Below, one piece after another: positions 63,291 to 64,000 of a DNA stretch of 64,000 bases; the first letter of the stretch is position 1, and every line of letters begins with the position of its first letter. A program made the position numbers and the translations under genes. The notes beneath the pieces were generated by a model. That model was not told the DNA's origin and made no database searches. It saw nothing but the letters and a program-made list of their open reading frames with translations. Source of the DNA: Seminibacterium arietis (lineage in GTDB: Bacteria; Pseudomonadota; Gammaproteobacteria; Enterobacterales; Pasteurellaceae); contig NZ_JBHTJN010000028.1 of NCBI RefSeq assembly GCF_042675725.1, positions 1 to 64,000 on the forward strand, in the 5' to 3' direction.

Positions 63291-64000
63291 TGCTATCTGT
63301 TCCTTTTTGTACTTGTTCAGTTAATGGTTGAACAGTGTTTAACCCTAATAAACTGTAATAAATCCAGCTTGAAAATTCTGCTTCTCGGACTGCATCGCCC
63401 CATGCAATAGGCTCAATTCCACGCCACCTTTCTTCCATAAAAGAAGATAATTGTATTATAGATTGACGAGGTGTAGCGACTTTGAAACGAGACATTAATC
63501 CTGCTGCCCTACAGGCACAAAGTTCAGCTTGACAAGTCCCCATACCCACACGAGTCCGACGACGTAAGTCAACTAAATTATTTACTTTTAATTCATTAAC
63601 AGCATATCGAACTTCACCAACAGTTACAGCTTCACACTCGCAAACTAAAGAACTATCTAAACGTTCTTTTTTCAACAAACGAGCAGCTCGCTGACCATGG
63701 CGATAAATCGCAGAAATTTGAATTGGTTTAGGTAACGAAATAATAGCATCCTTCGCTTTTTTATCCATTTCTATATCTGAACCAGGTAGTGCCTGTTCAG
63801 CAGTAATGCATTTAGCTTCTTTATTGAGTTTTTTGCAAACTAAATCAGTAGCCCATTCAGCCATTAAACGATATGTCATCAATTTTCCGCCTGTAATAGT
63901 AATAAAACCATCAAGGCCATCTCGTTCAGCGTGATCTAATAAAACAATACCTCGACTAACATTTCGCCCTGAAGGATCATCATTGCTAGCCACTAATGGA
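63280..64000 (-). CDS. glpA: anaerobic glycerol-3-phosphate dehydrogenase subunit A, C-terminal part
   Basis: Partial: about the last 240 residues; the frame is open to the window end and the N-terminal FAD domain lies outside. Catalytic subunit that oxidises glycerol 3-phosphate to dihydroxyacetone phosphate. Visible: GRNVSRGIVLLDHAERDGLDGFITITGGKLMTYRLMAEWATDLVCKKL (end of the FAD-dependent oxidoreductase part), then a BFD-like [2Fe-2S] domain with Cys in LVCECEAVTVGEV and GMGTCQAELCACRAAGLM. Overlaps glpB by 11 bases. The internal ATG at 63993 is not the start. Confidence 0.95.
   Translation of the reverse strand, partial: PLVASNDDPSGRNVSRGIVLLDHAERDGLDGFITITGGKLMTYRLMAEWATDLVCKKLNKEAKCITAEQALPGSDIEMDKKAKDAIISLPKPIQISAIYRHGQRAARLLKKERLDSSLVCECEAVTVGEVRYAVNELKVNNLVDLRRRTRVGMGTCQAELCACRAAGLMSRFKVATPRQSIIQLSSFMEERWRGIEPIAWGDAVREAEFSSWIYYSLLGLNTVQPLTEQVQKGTDSNEF

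Noticed and set aside
1..64000. CRISPR array, prophage, integron or insertion sequence
   Set aside because: No regularly spaced repeats, transposase, integrase or phage structural genes were seen; repeated 9-mers are uptake signals.

Overview
The window is chromosomal DNA from a gammaproteobacterium of the family Pasteurellaceae. The best single sign is the 9-base DNA uptake signal AAGTGCGGT (reverse ACCGCACTT). I counted by hand roughly 45 exact copies, in genes and between them, which is the Haemophilus influenzae type of uptake signal rather than the Actinobacillus pleuropneumoniae type. The AT-rich base composition, a short ArcB without a PAS domain, the opsX-kdkA lipopolysaccharide pair and the CRP-S-like competence site agree. 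I cannot name genus or species from sequence alone; Haemophilus, Aggregatibacter, Pasteurella, Histophilus and Avibacterium are all possible.

Layout. 1-1.7 kb is a small accessory block: a dicysteine secreted peptide and two tandem secreted proteins that look YbjN-like. 1.7-5.3 kb: arcB (redox sensor kinase), then efp and epmB head to head (EF-P and its lysine 2,3-aminomutase). 5.3-11.2 kb (minus strand): four minor pseudopilin genes followed by recC, behind a candidate competence (CRP-S) site. 11.2-17.7 kb: eno, pyrG and argE on minus, argH on plus, and a small YgjV-like membrane protein. 17.7-24 kb: cydDC (thiol exporter needed for cytochrome bd) and gyrB. 24.2-26.7 kb: a ZnuD-like TonB-dependent zinc receptor with a His-rich loop. 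26.8-35 kb: a full xylose regulon, xylAB divergent from xylFGH, with xylR at the end. Part of xylB is conspicuously GC-rich and looks like an imported segment.

35-45.6 kb: the inner-core lipopolysaccharide pair opsX/kdkA, clpB, cpdB (apparent Tat signal and a perfect CRP site), groES-groEL behind a textbook heat-shock promoter, and rhlB. 45.6-53.7 kb: the conserved cell-shape and lipoate cluster rsfS-rlmH-mrdA-mrdB-rlpA-dacA-ybeD-lipB-lipA, in essentially Escherichia coli order. 53.8-58.2 kb: rluC and rne, divergent, with a long rne leader. 58.3 kb: tRNA-Ser(UGA). 58.6-64 kb: a small membrane protein, glpG, glpR, and the anaerobic glycerol-3-phosphate dehydrogenase genes glpCBA, with glpA cut by the window end.

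Two themes join separate loci. First, RNA turnover: rne here keeps recognisable RhlB-, enolase- and PNPase-binding segments, and eno and rhlB lie in the same window. Second, uptake signals: many occur as facing pairs just after genes, where they form the stems of likely terminators, so one sequence serves both DNA uptake and transcription. No insertion sequence, prophage, CRISPR array or rRNA was seen.
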